A program made the position numbers and the translations under genes. The notes beneath the pieces were generated by a model. The model made no database searches. It was given only the letters and a program-made list of their open reading frames with translations, and was not told the origin of the DNA. From NCBI GenBank assembly GCA_900555075.1, contig USJO01000014.1, positions 1 to 31,923 on the forward strand: a stretch of DNA of 31,923 nt. Direction: 5' to 3'. Position 1 is the stretch's first letter; every line of letters starts with the position of its first letter. Source of the stretch: an uncultured Clostridium sp. Its GTDB lineage: Bacteria > Bacillota > Clostridia > TANB77 > CAG-508. Below, piece after piece: positions 6,811-15,417 of the stretch.

Positions 6811-9800
6811 TTATTTTTTTAATTTCATTGAAAGTAACTTACTTATTCCGCTCTCCTCCATCGTTATTCCATATACTGTATCTGCTGCCTCCATTGTGCC
6901 TTTTCTATGTGTTATTACTAGAAATTGTGTGTTTTTTGCAAATTTTTTTAAGTAATCTGCAAATCTGTATACATTTACATCATCAAGTGCAGCTTCTATT
7001 TCATCTAATACACAAAATGGTGCTGGGTTTATTTTTAGTATTGCAAATAATAATGCAATTGCTGTAAATGCTCTTTCTCCACCTGATAGTAAACTCATAT
7101 TTTGTAGTTTTTTCCCTGGTGGTTGTACCTCTATTTCTATTCCACAGTTTAGGATATCTTCTTCATCTGTTAATTTTAACTCTGCTTTTCCTCCTCCAAA
7201 TAGCTCTTGAAATACTTCGCCAAAGTTTTTGTTTATTGTTTTAAATTGTGCCTCAAATTGTTCTTTCATTATCTTAGTCATTTCTTGTATTACTTTTTTT
7301 AGTTTTGCACTTGAGTTTTCTAGGTCTAATCGTTGTTCACACATATAGTCGTATCTTTCTTTAGTTTGTTTATACTCCTCTATTGAATCTATGTTTATAC
7401 TTCCTAAGCCTTTTATTTCTTCTCTTAAGTTTTTTACTTTTTTTGTTGTTTCTGCAATATTGCTTGGTTTTTTATACTCGCCTGCTGTGTTTGGTGTTAT
7501 TTCATAATCCTCCCACATTTTGTTTATGATTTGTTCTAATTCAACATCTAATTTAGATTTTTTAACTTCTAACTTATTTTCCTGATTTTTTACTTCTTCA
7601 ATTATTGAGTATTTTTCTTCAATTTCTTTTTCTGTTTTTGTTATTTCAGCATTTTTGCTTGCTTTTTGTTGTTTTAATTTTTCAACTGTTTCAGAGCTTG
7701 TACTTACTTCTAATTTAATTTGCTCTATTTTTTGCTTATAGTCTTCAATGCTTTGATTTATGCCTTCATTATCTTTTAAAATTTCTCTACATTGTGTCTG
7801 TTTGCTATTTATTTTATCTAAGTTTCCTTGTATTTCTGTTTCAATTCTTGCTAATATTTCTTCTAATGAATTATTGCTTTCATCAAATGAACTTACAGAT
7901 ATTTTTAAGTTTGTTATGTCAAAATTTAAGTCATCTATGTATTTTTGATTTTCCTTGTTTTTATCTGCAAAGGCTTGAATTTCTGCGGTTAAGCTTAAAA
8001 TTTCTTGTTCTAGATTAGTTGTGTTTTTTTCTATTTCAAGTTTTTGATTTTCATTATTTAAAATTGTTTTTTCAATTTCTTCTGTTTCTGTTTTTAATTT
8101 TTCAAGTTTCGTTTCAAAACCTAAGATTGCTTCTTCTAATGATTCTATTCTTTGTTTTTCTGTTGCATATTCTATTTCAATTTCTTGACTTGTTTGTTCT
8201 ATACTTGATATTTCTTCTAATAAACTTTCTATTGAAGCTTCATATTCTTCTTTCTCTTTTGTTATTTTTTGAATTTCCTTGTTTAGATTTTCTATCTCTT
8301 TTTCTAATTCTTTTATTTGATTTGTTCTACCTATAATACTTGTTGATTTTTGTGTTGCAGAACCTCCAGAAATAGCACCACTTGGGTTTATTATATCTCC
8401 CTTTAAAGTAACTATTTTAAAGCTATAATTATTCTGTTTTGCAATTACTATTGCTGTATCCATATCATCTACAATAACAGTTTTTCCTAGCAGGTTAGAA
8501 ACAATGCCTTCATACTTTTTATCTGCTTTTATTAATTTTGCTGCAATTCCAATTACTCCTTGTGTGCCATTTGTTATAAGTCTATCTATGTTTTTTCCTC
8601 TTACAGATGATATTGGCAAAAATGATGCTCTACCTAAGTTATTTTTTCTTAAATATTCTATCAATTTTTTAGCATCCTCTTCTGTTTCTGTAACTATATT
8701 TTGAAGAGTTTGCCCAAGCACCATTTCAATTGCTGTTTGGTATTCTTCTGGAACTGTTATAAGGTTGGCTAAAACACCTTTTACTCCATTGTTTAGTCTT
8801 GCATCTTTTTCGCACTCTAAAAGTATTGATTTTACTGCTCTTGAATAGCCTTCTTTTTCTTTTTCCATTTCACTTAGGAACTTTTTCTTAGAATCTTTTA
8901 TTCTAAGTTCTGATGTTAGCTTATTTATTTTGTTTTCATAGTCTTCTATTTTTGAATTTGATTCTTCACGTCTTTCCCCTATTTCATATAATCTTTTCTT
9001 ACATTCATTCCTTCTACTCTCTTTTTCATTAAATGTCTTTAAAAGATCAGATTTTATCATTCTCTTTTCATCAAGCTTTGATATTGTATCTTGGATTTCA
9101 CCTTTAACAGTTTTATTTCTTTTAGATAAGTTTTCATTATTAATTTCAATCGTATTAATTTTCTCTCTGTTTTCATATTTAGTTTCCGTATCTTGCTCAA
9201 CCTGTTTTTTCTTGTCTTCTATTTTCTTTTCTTCTTCTGTTAATTTGCTTGATAACTCTTTTAGTTCTACTTCTTTTTCTTCTAACTCTTTCGCAAATTT
9301 TTCTCTACTTGCCTTTAAATAGTCTTTTTTGTTTATTCTATTTTCTTTTTCTTCTGTTATTTCCTCATTTCTATTTTTAAGTTCTTCAATCTCTTTTAAA
9401 TATGTTTCGCGATTTTGAATATTGTTGGCAATTCTTTCATTTTGTACATTAATTTCAGAATTTATTTGCTCAATTCTTTTTTCACTTTCAAAACCTAAAT
9501 TTTGTGTTTCTTCGATTTTAGATATAATTTCTTCAAGCTCCTGTTTTAAAATTTCTTTTGAATTTTGCAATACTGAAAGTTTATTCTCTTCCTCTGTCTT
9601 TTGAGAATTTATAATCTCTATATCCTTCATAAGTTCTTCTAGTTTTGATTTATAATTATCTATATTATATATGAATAATCCTATTTCAATCGACTTTAGC
9701 TCTTCTCGTAAATCCAAGAACTTCTTAGCCTTTTCAGATTGTAGTTTTAGTGGCTCAATATTTGCTTCAATCTCTGATAAGATATCATTTATTCTTAGCA

Positions 9801-10362
9801 AATTTAATTTTGTTTGTTCTAATTTCTTTTCAGACTCATTTTTTCTTGCTCTATACTTTACAATTCCAGCAGCTTCTTCAAATATATTACGTCTATCCTC
9901 AGACTTATTGCTCAAAATTTCATCAATTTTGCCTTGGCCAATTATAGAGTATCCATCTTTTCCAATACCTGTATCCATAAATAATTCTAAAACGTCTTTT
10001 AATCTACAAGGAGTTTTATTAATAAAATAGCCACTCTCGCCATTTCTAAAAATTCTTCTAGTAACAACAACCTCAGCAAACTCAATTGGCAACTTCACAT
10101 CAGAATTATCAATAACAATGGAAACCTCAGCAAAGCCCAAAGATTTTCTACTTTGAGTGCCAGCAAAAATGATATCCTCAGACTTGCTTCCTCTCAAGGA
10201 TTTTATACTCTGTTCACCAAGAACCCACCTAATACTATCCGAAATATTACTCTTACCGGAACCATTAGGTCCAATAACAGTAGTAATACCCGGCATAAAC
10301 TCCAAGACTGTTTTATCTGCAAAAGACTTAAAGCCTTGCATTTCTAATCTCTTTAAATACAT
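6811..10362 (-). CDS. smc: Chromosome segregation/condensation protein SMC
   Basis: This is a full-length 1183-residue SMC. Order: head with Walker A GPNGSGKSN at 31-39; DTGIGKDGYSIIGQGKIDEI and an EAAGI segment; long coiled coil; hinge with GVKGVLANLI and GGSAT patches; second coiled coil; then C-terminal ATPase with signature LLSGGERAFTAIALLFAIL and Walker B FCVLDEIEAALD. SMC dimers with ScpAB compact and resolve the chromosome. The start ATG 10362 follows AAGGGGAC, and promoter elements lie at 10393-10421. In many Bacillota smc is next to ftsY; here ftsY is at 18207, so that linkage is lost. The gene has no frame disruption. Confidence 0.97.
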   Translation of the reverse strand: MYLKRLEMQGFKSFADKTVLEFMPGITTVIGPNGSGKSNISDSIRWVLGEQSIKSLRGSKSEDIIFAGTQSRKSLGFAEVSIVIDNSDVKLPIEFAEVVVTRRIFRNGESGYFINKTPCRLKDVLELFMDTGIGKDGYSIIGQGKIDEILSNKSEDRRNIFEEAAGIVKYRARKNESEKKLEQTKLNLLRINDILSEIEANIEPLKLQSEKAKKFLDLREELKSIEIGLFIYNIDNYKSKLEELMKDIEIINSQKTEEENKLSVLQNSKEILKQELEEIISKIEETQNLGFESEKRIEQINSEINVQNERIANNIQNRETYLKEIEELKNRNEEITEEKENRINKKDYLKASREKFAKELEEKEVELKELSSKLTEEEKKIEDKKKQVEQDTETKYENREKINTIEINNENLSKRNKTVKGEIQDTISKLDEKRMIKSDLLKTFNEKESRRNECKKRLYEIGERREESNSKIEDYENKINKLTSELRIKDSKKKFLSEMEKEKEGYSRAVKSILLECEKDARLNNGVKGVLANLITVPEEYQTAIEMVLGQTLQNIVTETEEDAKKLIEYLRKNNLGRASFLPISSVRGKNIDRLITNGTQGVIGIAAKLIKADKKYEGIVSNLLGKTVIVDDMDTAIVIAKQNNYSFKIVTLKGDIINPSGAISGGSATQKSTSIIGRTNQIKELEKEIENLNKEIQKITKEKEEYEASIESLLEEISSIEQTSQEIEIEYATEKQRIESLEEAILGFETKLEKLKTETEEIEKTILNNENQKLEIEKNTTNLEQEILSLTAEIQAFADKNKENQKYIDDLNFDITNLKISVSSFDESNNSLEEILARIETEIQGNLDKINSKQTQCREILKDNEGINQSIEDYKQKIEQIKLEVSTSSETVEKLKQQKASKNAEITKTEKEIEEKYSIIEEVKNQENKLEVKKSKLDVELEQIINKMWEDYEITPNTAGEYKKPSNIAETTKKVKNLREEIKGLGSINIDSIEEYKQTKERYDYMCEQRLDLENSSAKLKKVIQEMTKIMKEQFEAQFKTINKNFGEVFQELFGGGKAELKLTDEEDILNCGIEIEVQPPGKKLQNMSLLSGGERAFTAIALLFAILKINPAPFCVLDEIEAALDDVNVYRFADYLKKFAKNTQFLVITHRKGTMEAADTVYGITMEESGISKLLSMKLKK

Positions 10363-10392
10363 TTTAGTCCCCTTTTTTCTTTAGATTTAAAT

Positions 10393-10421
10393 ATAATATA
10401 TCAAAAGTCGAAAATAGTCAA
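10393..10421 (-). promoter_or_regulatory. smc promoter
   Basis: Minus strand: -35 TTGACT (10421-10416), 17-base spacer, -10 TATTAT (10398-10393). The spacer holds TTCGACT on the minus strand (AGTCGAA on plus), one base from a Spo0A-box core. Confidence 0.7.
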
Positions 10422-10489
10422 GGAAAAAATGAAATTCATCTCGTATTTGCCATTTTACAACAAAAGTCGTTCGTCAAATTCTTGCAAAA

Positions 10490-10496
10490 TTCGACA
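10490..10496 (-). promoter_or_regulatory. Possible Spo0A box upstream of the XRE regulator
   Basis: The minus strand reads TGTCGAA, an exact match to the seven-base core of the Bacillus 0A box. It is about 140 bases before the regulator at 10639. A 7-mer alone is weak evidence. Confidence 0.3.
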
Positions 10497-10562
10497 GAGG
10501 GAAATTTTTCATTGTTTTAATGTATATATTTTTTACTTTCTGGATATTATATTTTTACTGCT

Positions 10563-10576
10563 AGTAAATATTTACT
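10563..10576. promoter_or_regulatory. Perfect 14-bp palindrome upstream of the XRE gene
   Basis: AGTAAATATTTACT is its own reverse complement and lies 62 bases before the regulator start. It is a plausible operator for autoregulation. It is AT-rich, so chance is not excluded. Confidence 0.45.
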
Positions 10577-10638
10577 TTTGTATTTCTGTAATTTTTTACT
10601 CTGTAATGCTATATTCGAACCCAAGGGAGGTATAATGT

Positions 10639-10962
10639 ATGAAACTTAATTATAGTATTATTGGTATGAGATTAAAACAAGCAAGAATTAATAAAAATAT
10701 AACTCAAGAAAAATTGGCTGAAATGTTAGATCTTTCTGTTGCTTATATTAGTAGAGTCGAACGTGGTTCTACAGAGATTAGTCTAAAAAGGTTAGTTGAA
10801 GTTTGTGATTTATTAGAAGTCTCTTTAAGCTATGTTTTGGAAGATATTTCTCCAACTTCATCTTCTTATTTGAATAAAGCTTTTACTGAATTGCTAGAAA
10901 ATTGTCCAGCAGAAAAAATTGATTTAATTTATAAGGTTGCAAAAGTAATTATAGAGAATTAA
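10639..10962 (+). CDS. XRE-family helix-turn-helix transcriptional regulator
   Basis: This is a 107-residue regulator of the HTH_3/XRE class. The DNA-binding domain (about 8-64) reads IGMRLKQARINKNITQEKLA, then AEMLDLSVAYISRVERGSTE, with the usual IS-RVERG recognition pattern and the following SLKRLVEVCDLL helix. The C-terminal 40 residues could mediate dimerisation. The start ATG 10639 has AAGGGAGG eight bases upstream. Small regulators of this build include SinR/SlrR-like and phage-like repressors; nothing here decides which. It precedes nfeD/stomatin by 74 bases, but that pair has its own -10 (TATAAT 11011-11016), so co-transcription is uncertain. The palindrome at 10563-10576 may be its operator. 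Confidence 0.88.
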   Translation: MKLNYSIIGMRLKQARINKNITQEKLAEMLDLSVAYISRVERGSTEISLKRLVEVCDLLEVSLSYVLEDISPTSSSYLNKAFTELLENCPAEKIDLIYKVAKVIIEN

Positions 10963-11036
10963 ATTTATGTAAATTTTGCTATTTCTCTTCCTTTTTTATA
11001 CATTTTATAGTATAATAATTAAGGAGGAGATTTTTA

Positions 11037-11471
11037 ATGTGGTATTTATGGTTAATTACTGCTGGAATTTTTTTCATAATTGAAATAGCAACTGTTGGAT
11101 TTTTAATTTTTTGGCTTGGCGTTGGTGCCCTTTTTGCTATGGCTACAAGTTTCTTTACAGATAGCATATTAATTCAAACCGCAGTTTTTGTAGTCTCTTC
11201 AAGTATTCTCATCCCTTTTACAAAGCCACTTTTAAACAGATATTTTGATGATGGAAAATCTGTTGCAACAAATGCTTATAGTCTTATAGGAAAAGTTGGA
11301 ATTGTAACAACTCCAATTAATGTCCTAGATAATACCGGTCAAGTAAAAGTTAATGGGGAAATTTGGTCAGCTAAAGCAGATGAAGATATTATGAAAGGTA
11401 CAGAAGTTGAAATTTTAAAAATTGATGGTGTTAAACTTATTGTTAAACCCAAAGCACCAGTTTTAATTTAG
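11037..11471 (+). CDS. NfeD-family membrane protein
   Basis: This 144-residue short NfeD-type protein has two or three N-terminal membrane helices (about residues 2-66), then the OB-fold domain (about 80-144) with LIGKVGIVTTPI and GQVKVNGEIWSAKADEDI, the signature of NfeD C-termini. NfeD proteins are partners of SPFH/stomatin membrane scaffolds, and the next gene is exactly that, 40 bases downstream. The ribosome site is AAGGAGGAG. A TATAAT at 11011-11016 could serve as -10, although its -35 is poor. Confidence 0.88.
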   Translation: MWYLWLITAGIFFIIEIATVGFLIFWLGVGALFAMATSFFTDSILIQTAVFVVSSSILIPFTKPLLNRYFDDGKSVATNAYSLIGKVGIVTTPINVLDNTGQVKVNGEIWSAKADEDIMKGTEVEILKIDGVKLIVKPKAPVLI

Positions 11472-11511
11472 TTATTACTTTTTTAATAAATTTTTATAGG
11501 AGGTAAATTTT

Positions 11512-12411
11512 ATGACAATATTCTTAATAATATTTTTACTTATTGTGCTAATTATAGCATTCAAATCTATTAAAATCGTAAGACAAGCTGAAGTTTACAT
11601 TATTGAAAGATTAGGTAAATTTCATAAAATAGCAGATGCAGGACTTACAATAATTATTCCTTTTGTTGATCATGTACGTAGTGTTGTAAGTTTAAAAGAA
11701 CAAACGATGGATATTCCTCCACAGGGAGTTATTACAGAGGATAATGTTACTATAACAATTGATACCGTAGTGTTTTATCAAATAACAGATCCAGCAAAAG
11801 CAGTATACGAAATTCAATCTTTAAGAAGAGGTATTGAATATTTGGCTATCACTACTATTCGTGATATTGTTGGTAAAATGAGTTTAGACTCTACATTTAG
11901 TTCAAGAGATATGATAAATAACGAGTTGAGAGTTTTGCTTGATGAAGCTACTGATAAATGGGGATGTAAAGTTAATCGTGTTGAAATAAAAGACATCAAT
12001 CCACCTGCTGACATTCGTGATGCAATGGAGAAACAAATGAATGCAGAGAGAAATAAAAGAGCTGCAATCCTACAAGCTGAAGGTGAAAAGCAAGCCGCTA
12101 TAACACTTGCAGAAGGTCAAAAACAAGCTGCAATTTTACAAGCTGAAGCTGATAAAGAGGCTAAAATAAGAATAGCAGCTGGTGAAGCTGAAGCAATTCG
12201 TGAAGTTGCTGTTGCAAAAGCTCAGGAGATTCAAATGATATATGATTCTATAAAGAAATCAAATCCTGATGATAAATTAATACAACTAAAATCTTTAGAG
12301 GCTTTACAAGAGATAGCAAAAGGAGATGCTAATAAAGTATTTATTCCTTTTGAAGCAACTAATACACTTTCAAGTTTAGGGGCAATAAAAGAAGTAATAA
12401 AAGACAAATAA
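11512..12411 (+). CDS. SPFH/stomatin-family membrane scaffold protein (QmcA-like)
   Basis: This is a 299-residue stomatin-type protein. One N-terminal helix (about 2-18) anchors it. The SPFH domain follows: IVRQAEVYIIERLGKFHKIA, VVSLKEQTMDIPPQGVITED, and a segment with DINPPADIRDAMEKQM. Then comes a heptad/alanine-rich region with repeated AEGEKQAA, AEGQKQAA and AEADKEAK units (about 185-235), as in flotillins and QmcA. It likely oligomerises into membrane microdomains with the NfeD protein upstream. The ribosome site is AGGAGG at 11498-11503. The client is unknown. A terminator follows eight bases after the stop. Confidence 0.92.
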   Translation: MTIFLIIFLLIVLIIAFKSIKIVRQAEVYIIERLGKFHKIADAGLTIIIPFVDHVRSVVSLKEQTMDIPPQGVITEDNVTITIDTVVFYQITDPAKAVYEIQSLRRGIEYLAITTIRDIVGKMSLDSTFSSRDMINNELRVLLDEATDKWGCKVNRVEIKDINPPADIRDAMEKQMNAERNKRAAILQAEGEKQAAITLAEGQKQAAILQAEADKEAKIRIAAGEAEAIREVAVAKAQEIQMIYDSIKKSNPDDKLIQLKSLEALQEIAKGDANKVFIPFEATNTLSSLGAIKEVIKDK

Positions 12412-12418
12412 GAATATA

Positions 12419-12439
12419 GAGCAAGCTAATCGCTTGCTC
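12419..12439 (+). terminator. Rho-independent terminator after the stomatin gene
   Basis: GAGCAAGC, loop TAATC, GCTTGCTC, then TTACATTTTTTATTTTTT. The 8-bp stem is perfect. Confidence 0.88.
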
Positions 12440-12470
12440 TTACATTTTTTATTTTTTACTCTTTTTTTTA

Positions 12471-12499
12471 TTGACAAATTTATCTATTCGTTATATTAT
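12471..12499 (+). promoter_or_regulatory. Promoter of the bactofilin-like gene
   Basis: -35 TTGACA (12471-12476), 17 bases, -10 TATTAT (12494-12499), 35 bases before the ATG at 12534. Confidence 0.75.
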
Positions 12500-12533
12500 A
12501 TATTCATAATTTTTAAAAAATTAGGAGGTTTTT

Positions 12534-13961
12534 ATGAAAGTAAAAAAAGTTTTTGTTAGTTTATTACTAACATTTGTTTTATTATCTTCTGTTGTGTTTG
12601 CAACTGATGTAATGCCAATTTCAGTAGAACCCGAAAAAATTGTTGACATTACTGTTCAAGAGCCTAGCACAACTGCTTCAAACTCACAAGCGAAAGAGAT
12701 TAATGAAGATAAATATATCTACAACACTGACTCTTATAGCATAAGTGACATTGTTTATGGAAACATTTTTGCTTCAACAACTAAGTTTGTTGTTAACCCA
12801 AGAAGCAAAGGTGGTATAATATATGGAAATATATTTTTAATTTCTAGTGAAGCAACTATTGAATCAGATGTTACATATTCTAATACTAAAGACAAAACTG
12901 ATACCTATACAATTAATTCTATTAATTCAAAATCTATTATTTATGGTAATGTTTATGCTTTAGCTGATACCTTTACATTACAAGCTGGCTCAGAAATATA
13001 TGGTGATTTATATGTAGCTGCCAATACAGTTAATATTGAGCCAAATGCTGTTATTCATGGTAACATTTTTGTTACTTCTAATAACATTAATTTAAATGGT
13101 CAAATTAAGCTTTCTGCATATGTTACAACAAAAACATTTAATATGAATTATTACTCTTATATTGATAAGGATTTATGCTTAAATTCAGAAAATGCCACTT
13201 TATCTGGAGTAATCAATAGGAATGCTTTTTTAACCATAGATAATTCTTTAGTTACAAAAACCGACTTTAAAGTTAATCAAAATTTATCTGTAATTAATGC
13301 TAAAGATTTTACATTTTCTGGTAAAATAAATGGTAATGCAAAAATTAATGCTAAGAATTTAACCTTTAAAAATGATGATTCAGAAGCTTGTATAATTCGT
13401 GGAGATTTAGATTATTCAGTTGGTAATAATGAAGAAGTACCTACTGGAATAGTTAATGGAAAAGTTAATGCTTCTAAATATGTAAAAGTATCTGATGATA
13501 GAGTTTCTTTAAACCTATTATCACTTAAATTTATTGTTTTACTTGTTTATGTTTTTGGTGTAGTTTTCTTATGTAAGTTCTTTGCACAAAAAGCTATAGA
13601 AAAGTTACCAGCACTTAACTTCTCAAATATACTTGTAAGTTTAGGAATAGGATTTGCTTCAATGTTTTTAATATTTATAATATTTATATTATTATGCATA
13701 TGTGGAATAGGTGTTTCTTTAGCCTTCTTTGCAGTTGCTGGATACTTATTCTTACTTGGATTAGCTTTACCACTTTTCTTAAACAAAATTGCAGAAGCTA
13801 TTAAATTAAACTTAAATTCATATGTTAAGTTATTGATTGTAACTGCTGTATTCTATTTAATAAACCTAATTCCTGTAATTGGTTCAACTATCGCATTTAT
13901 AGTAATATTAATTGGAATAGGTCAAATAATATTTAGTTTATTTAAAAGAAAAAATAATTAA
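12534..13961 (+). CDS. Exported bactofilin-like repeat protein with C-terminal membrane domain
   Basis: This is a 475-residue protein. A signal peptide (about 1-24, ending SSVVFA) starts it. Residues 60-310 are a beta-rich region with recurrent turns YGNIF, YGNIF, YGNVY, YGDLY, HGNIF, spaced as in the right-handed beta-helix of polymer-forming bactofilins. From about residue 325 there are at least four hydrophobic helices (LKFIVLLVYVFGVVFLCKFF; SLGIGFASMFLIFIIFILLC; a Gly/Leu-rich hairpin; and LIPVIGSTIAFIVILIGIG), ending in KRKNN. The beta domain would therefore lie outside the membrane, unlike cytosolic bactofilins. The start has AGGAGG six bases upstream. It stands alone with its own promoter. 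A cell-envelope scaffold role is inference. Confidence 0.8.
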   Translation: MKVKKVFVSLLLTFVLLSSVVFATDVMPISVEPEKIVDITVQEPSTTASNSQAKEINEDKYIYNTDSYSISDIVYGNIFASTTKFVVNPRSKGGIIYGNIFLISSEATIESDVTYSNTKDKTDTYTINSINSKSIIYGNVYALADTFTLQAGSEIYGDLYVAANTVNIEPNAVIHGNIFVTSNNINLNGQIKLSAYVTTKTFNMNYYSYIDKDLCLNSENATLSGVINRNAFLTIDNSLVTKTDFKVNQNLSVINAKDFTFSGKINGNAKINAKNLTFKNDDSEACIIRGDLDYSVGNNEEVPTGIVNGKVNASKYVKVSDDRVSLNLLSLKFIVLLVYVFGVVFLCKFFAQKAIEKLPALNFSNILVSLGIGFASMFLIFIIFILLCICGIGVSLAFFAVAGYLFLLGLALPLFLNKIAEAIKLNLNSYVKLLIVTAVFYLINLIPVIGSTIAFIVILIGIGQIIFSLFKRKNN

Positions 13962-13965
13962 TGAA

Positions 13966-14020
13966 ATAGATAGACGGAGTTTTATCTTGTAATTATAAAG
14001 ACAAAACTCCGTCTATCTAT
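13966..14020. terminator. Long inverted repeat after the bactofilin-like gene
   Basis: Arms 13966-13988 and 13998-14020 (ATAGATAGACGGAGTTTT and its complement) form about 22 pairs with one A-C mismatch on plus, which is a G-T pair on minus, and a loop of about nine bases. It sits between convergent genes, so it may act as a terminator, but no clear T-run follows on either strand. A remnant of a small mobile element is an alternative. Confidence 0.6.
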
Positions 14021-14038
14021 CGTCTAAAATTCTTATAA

Positions 14039-14068
14039 CCCCCAGCCAGCCAAAAGCCGGCTTGGGGG
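14039..14068. other. GC-rich hairpin in the 300-base gap between bactofilin-like gene and rpe
   Basis: CCCCCA pairs with TGGGGG and an inner AGCC with GGCT, with a bulged GCC. It is conspicuous in AT-rich DNA. The rest of the gap (14069-14262) holds no credible open frame. Its minus strand has a purine-rich stretch, and no known RNA class was recognised. It could be a transcribed leader/trailer structure. Confidence 0.5.
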
Positions 14069-14262
14069 CTATTGAATTACGATACTTCTCCTCAACTCCA
14101 TGCCTCACTACTTACTAGTTACTTCGATCACTATTTTTCTTTCTCTCCTTTTTCTTTTAGTATTCTAATTATGCACACTACCATTTTTTGTAAGTATCTT
14201 TCTCCCAGAATTTGGTTTTTATTTGAACCTTACTAATTTATAACACGTGTAAGAAAAGCATG

Positions 14263-14925
14263 CTATGACCTTTTTAGTTCTTTTATTGTCTTTTTATAAT
14301 CATTAGAATTTATTATGCAACTTCCTACTACCATTATGTCTACACCTGCATCTTGAAGTTCTTTGGAATTTTCTATATTAATTCCTCCATCTGCTTCTAC
14401 ATAGGTTTCTAAATTGTTTTGGTATATGTATTCCTTTACTTTCCTTATTTTTTCTACTGTCTCTGGTATCAGTTCTTGACCTCCCTTTCCTGGTTCTACT
14501 GTCATTATTAAAAGCAAACTTATATATGGAAGTAATTCATATATTTCTTCTACTTTCGTTTTTGGTTTTATTGATAATCCACATTGTATATCATTTTCTT
14601 TTATATACTGTAACATCTCTTTTACTTGCTTTTTACTTTCTAATGTTTCATAATGTATAGTTACGAAATGTGGTTCTAATGCTATGTATTGATTTATATA
14701 TTCTTTCACATCTTTCACCATTAGATGCACATCTAATGGTATGTTAGACATCTGCTTAATACTACTTGCATAGCTGTACATAAGACATGATGTATCTTTT
14801 TTTACAAATTTTCCATCCATAACGTCTATATGATAATAGTCTGTTTTTGCAATCTCTAAATCGTAGAATGTTTTCATTGCTTCTTCTTCATCAACATTTA
14901 AAATTGAAGTCGAAATTTCTACCAT
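14263..14925 (-). CDS. rpe: Ribulose-phosphate 3-epimerase
   Basis: This 220-residue TIM barrel interconverts D-ribulose 5-phosphate and D-xylulose 5-phosphate. Motifs: STSIL at 6-10, YHIDVMDGKFV with His32 and Asp34, DVHLMV with His67, LLIMTVEPGKGGQ at 138-150 (phosphate-binding and flexible loop), EADGGIN with catalytic Asp179, and VVGSCI at 199-204. The usual PNITFG after DVMDG is replaced by KKDTSC, and the usual NPGFGGQ by EPGKGGQ. It is therefore a divergent member, and a related sugar-phosphate epimerase is possible. The start follows AAGGGGG. In many Bacillota rpe follows prkC-rsgA; here it follows the same cluster but behind a terminator, and rsgA is not present. Confidence 0.87.
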   Translation of the reverse strand: MVEISTSILNVDEEEAMKTFYDLEIAKTDYYHIDVMDGKFVKKDTSCLMYSYASSIKQMSNIPLDVHLMVKDVKEYINQYIALEPHFVTIHYETLESKKQVKEMLQYIKENDIQCGLSIKPKTKVEEIYELLPYISLLLIMTVEPGKGGQELIPETVEKIRKVKEYIYQNNLETYVEADGGINIENSKELQDAGVDIMVVGSCIINSNDYKKTIKELKRS

Positions 14926-15006
14926 ATTTTCCCCCTTTCAAAAATTAAAGCATACTTTCATCTTTATATTTTCTCTAATTTTCATTTTGTTTATATTATC
15001 ATTTGA

Positions 15007-15023
15007 GTAATGTCACTCATTAC
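15007..15023. promoter_or_regulatory. Inverted repeat upstream of rpe
   Basis: GTAATG, five bases, CATTAC: a perfect 6-bp inverted repeat with operator-like geometry, about 85 bases before the rpe start. No convincing -35/-10 pair was found near it. Confidence 0.35.
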
Positions 15024-15048
15024 GGATAGTTTTATTGTATAATAAAAA

Positions 15049-15082
15049 ATTACAAATTGCAATGGGTTTTGCAATTTGTAAT
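15049..15082 (-). terminator. Terminator at the end of the rlmN-to-DUF5665 cluster
   Basis: ATTACAAATTGCAA and its perfect complement form a 14-bp stem around TGGGTT. On the minus strand it is followed by TTTTTTATT. It lies 15 bases after the DUF5665 stop and would isolate rpe. Confidence 0.85.
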
Positions 15083-15096
15083 ATTTTTGTAATATT

Positions 15097-15372
15097 CTAT
15101 AAATTCCATTGCACTATTGCAACTATGTCTGCTATATATTCGCCTACTACCGGGATGTTTAGCTTTATTATTTTTTGTAGTAGATATACTATTAATGCTG
15201 ATATTAGTGTTATTCCTATTCCTATGCCTACTCCTCTTGATAGTCCTGCTAATAGGTTCCTTTTAATTATTTCTTTTTTGCTTCCCATAATGTATGAAAT
15301 TTCTAGTATTCTTGATTTATCCAGTTTTTCGTTAATGTTATCTATTTTCTTGTTTATCTTTTTACTGAACAT
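15097..15372 (-). CDS. DUF5665-type small membrane protein
   Basis: This 91-residue protein has a charged N-terminal half (MFSKKINKKIDNINEKLDKS) and then RNLLAGLSRGVGIGIGITLI leading into one membrane helix (about 45-70). It ends LNIPVVGEYIADIVAIVQWN. The NLLAGLARG-IG and NLPVIGxxIAxIV patterns are typical of DUF5665 proteins, which are common in Clostridia and of unknown function. The start is ATG 15372; a GTG three codons upstream is less likely. The ribosome-site-like AAGGGTG is part of the 3' arm of the hairpin at 15375-15403, so translation or transcription may be dampened. Confidence 0.78.
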   Translation of the reverse strand: MFSKKINKKIDNINEKLDKSRILEISYIMGSKKEIIKRNLLAGLSRGVGIGIGITLISALIVYLLQKIIKLNIPVVGEYIADIVAIVQWNL

Positions 15373-15374
15373 AA

Positions 15375-15403
15375 AAAACACCCTTTTTTATTTTGGGTGT
15401 TTT
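15375..15403. terminator. Terminator hairpin overlapping the DUF5665 start region
   Basis: AAAACACCC and GGGTGTTTT form a 9-bp stem. On minus it is followed by TTTTTTATG, where the ATG is the start codon of the DUF5665 gene. On plus it is followed by a T-run. It probably lowers read-through from the UPF0182 gene. Confidence 0.7.
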
Positions 15404-15417
15404 TTTTCTTTTTTATA

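Noticed and set aside
10429..10635. 68-codon plus frame just before the XRE gene, hydrophobic, ending at its ribosome site
   Set aside because: It reads through T-rich intergenic DNA (Phe/Leu/Ile/Tyr only), contains the 14-bp palindrome, and its last codons are simply the ribosome site translated.
14225..14262. tRNA-like T-arm GGTTCAAAT on the minus strand downstream of rpe
   Set aside because: No acceptor stem, anticodon arm or D arm can be fitted around it.
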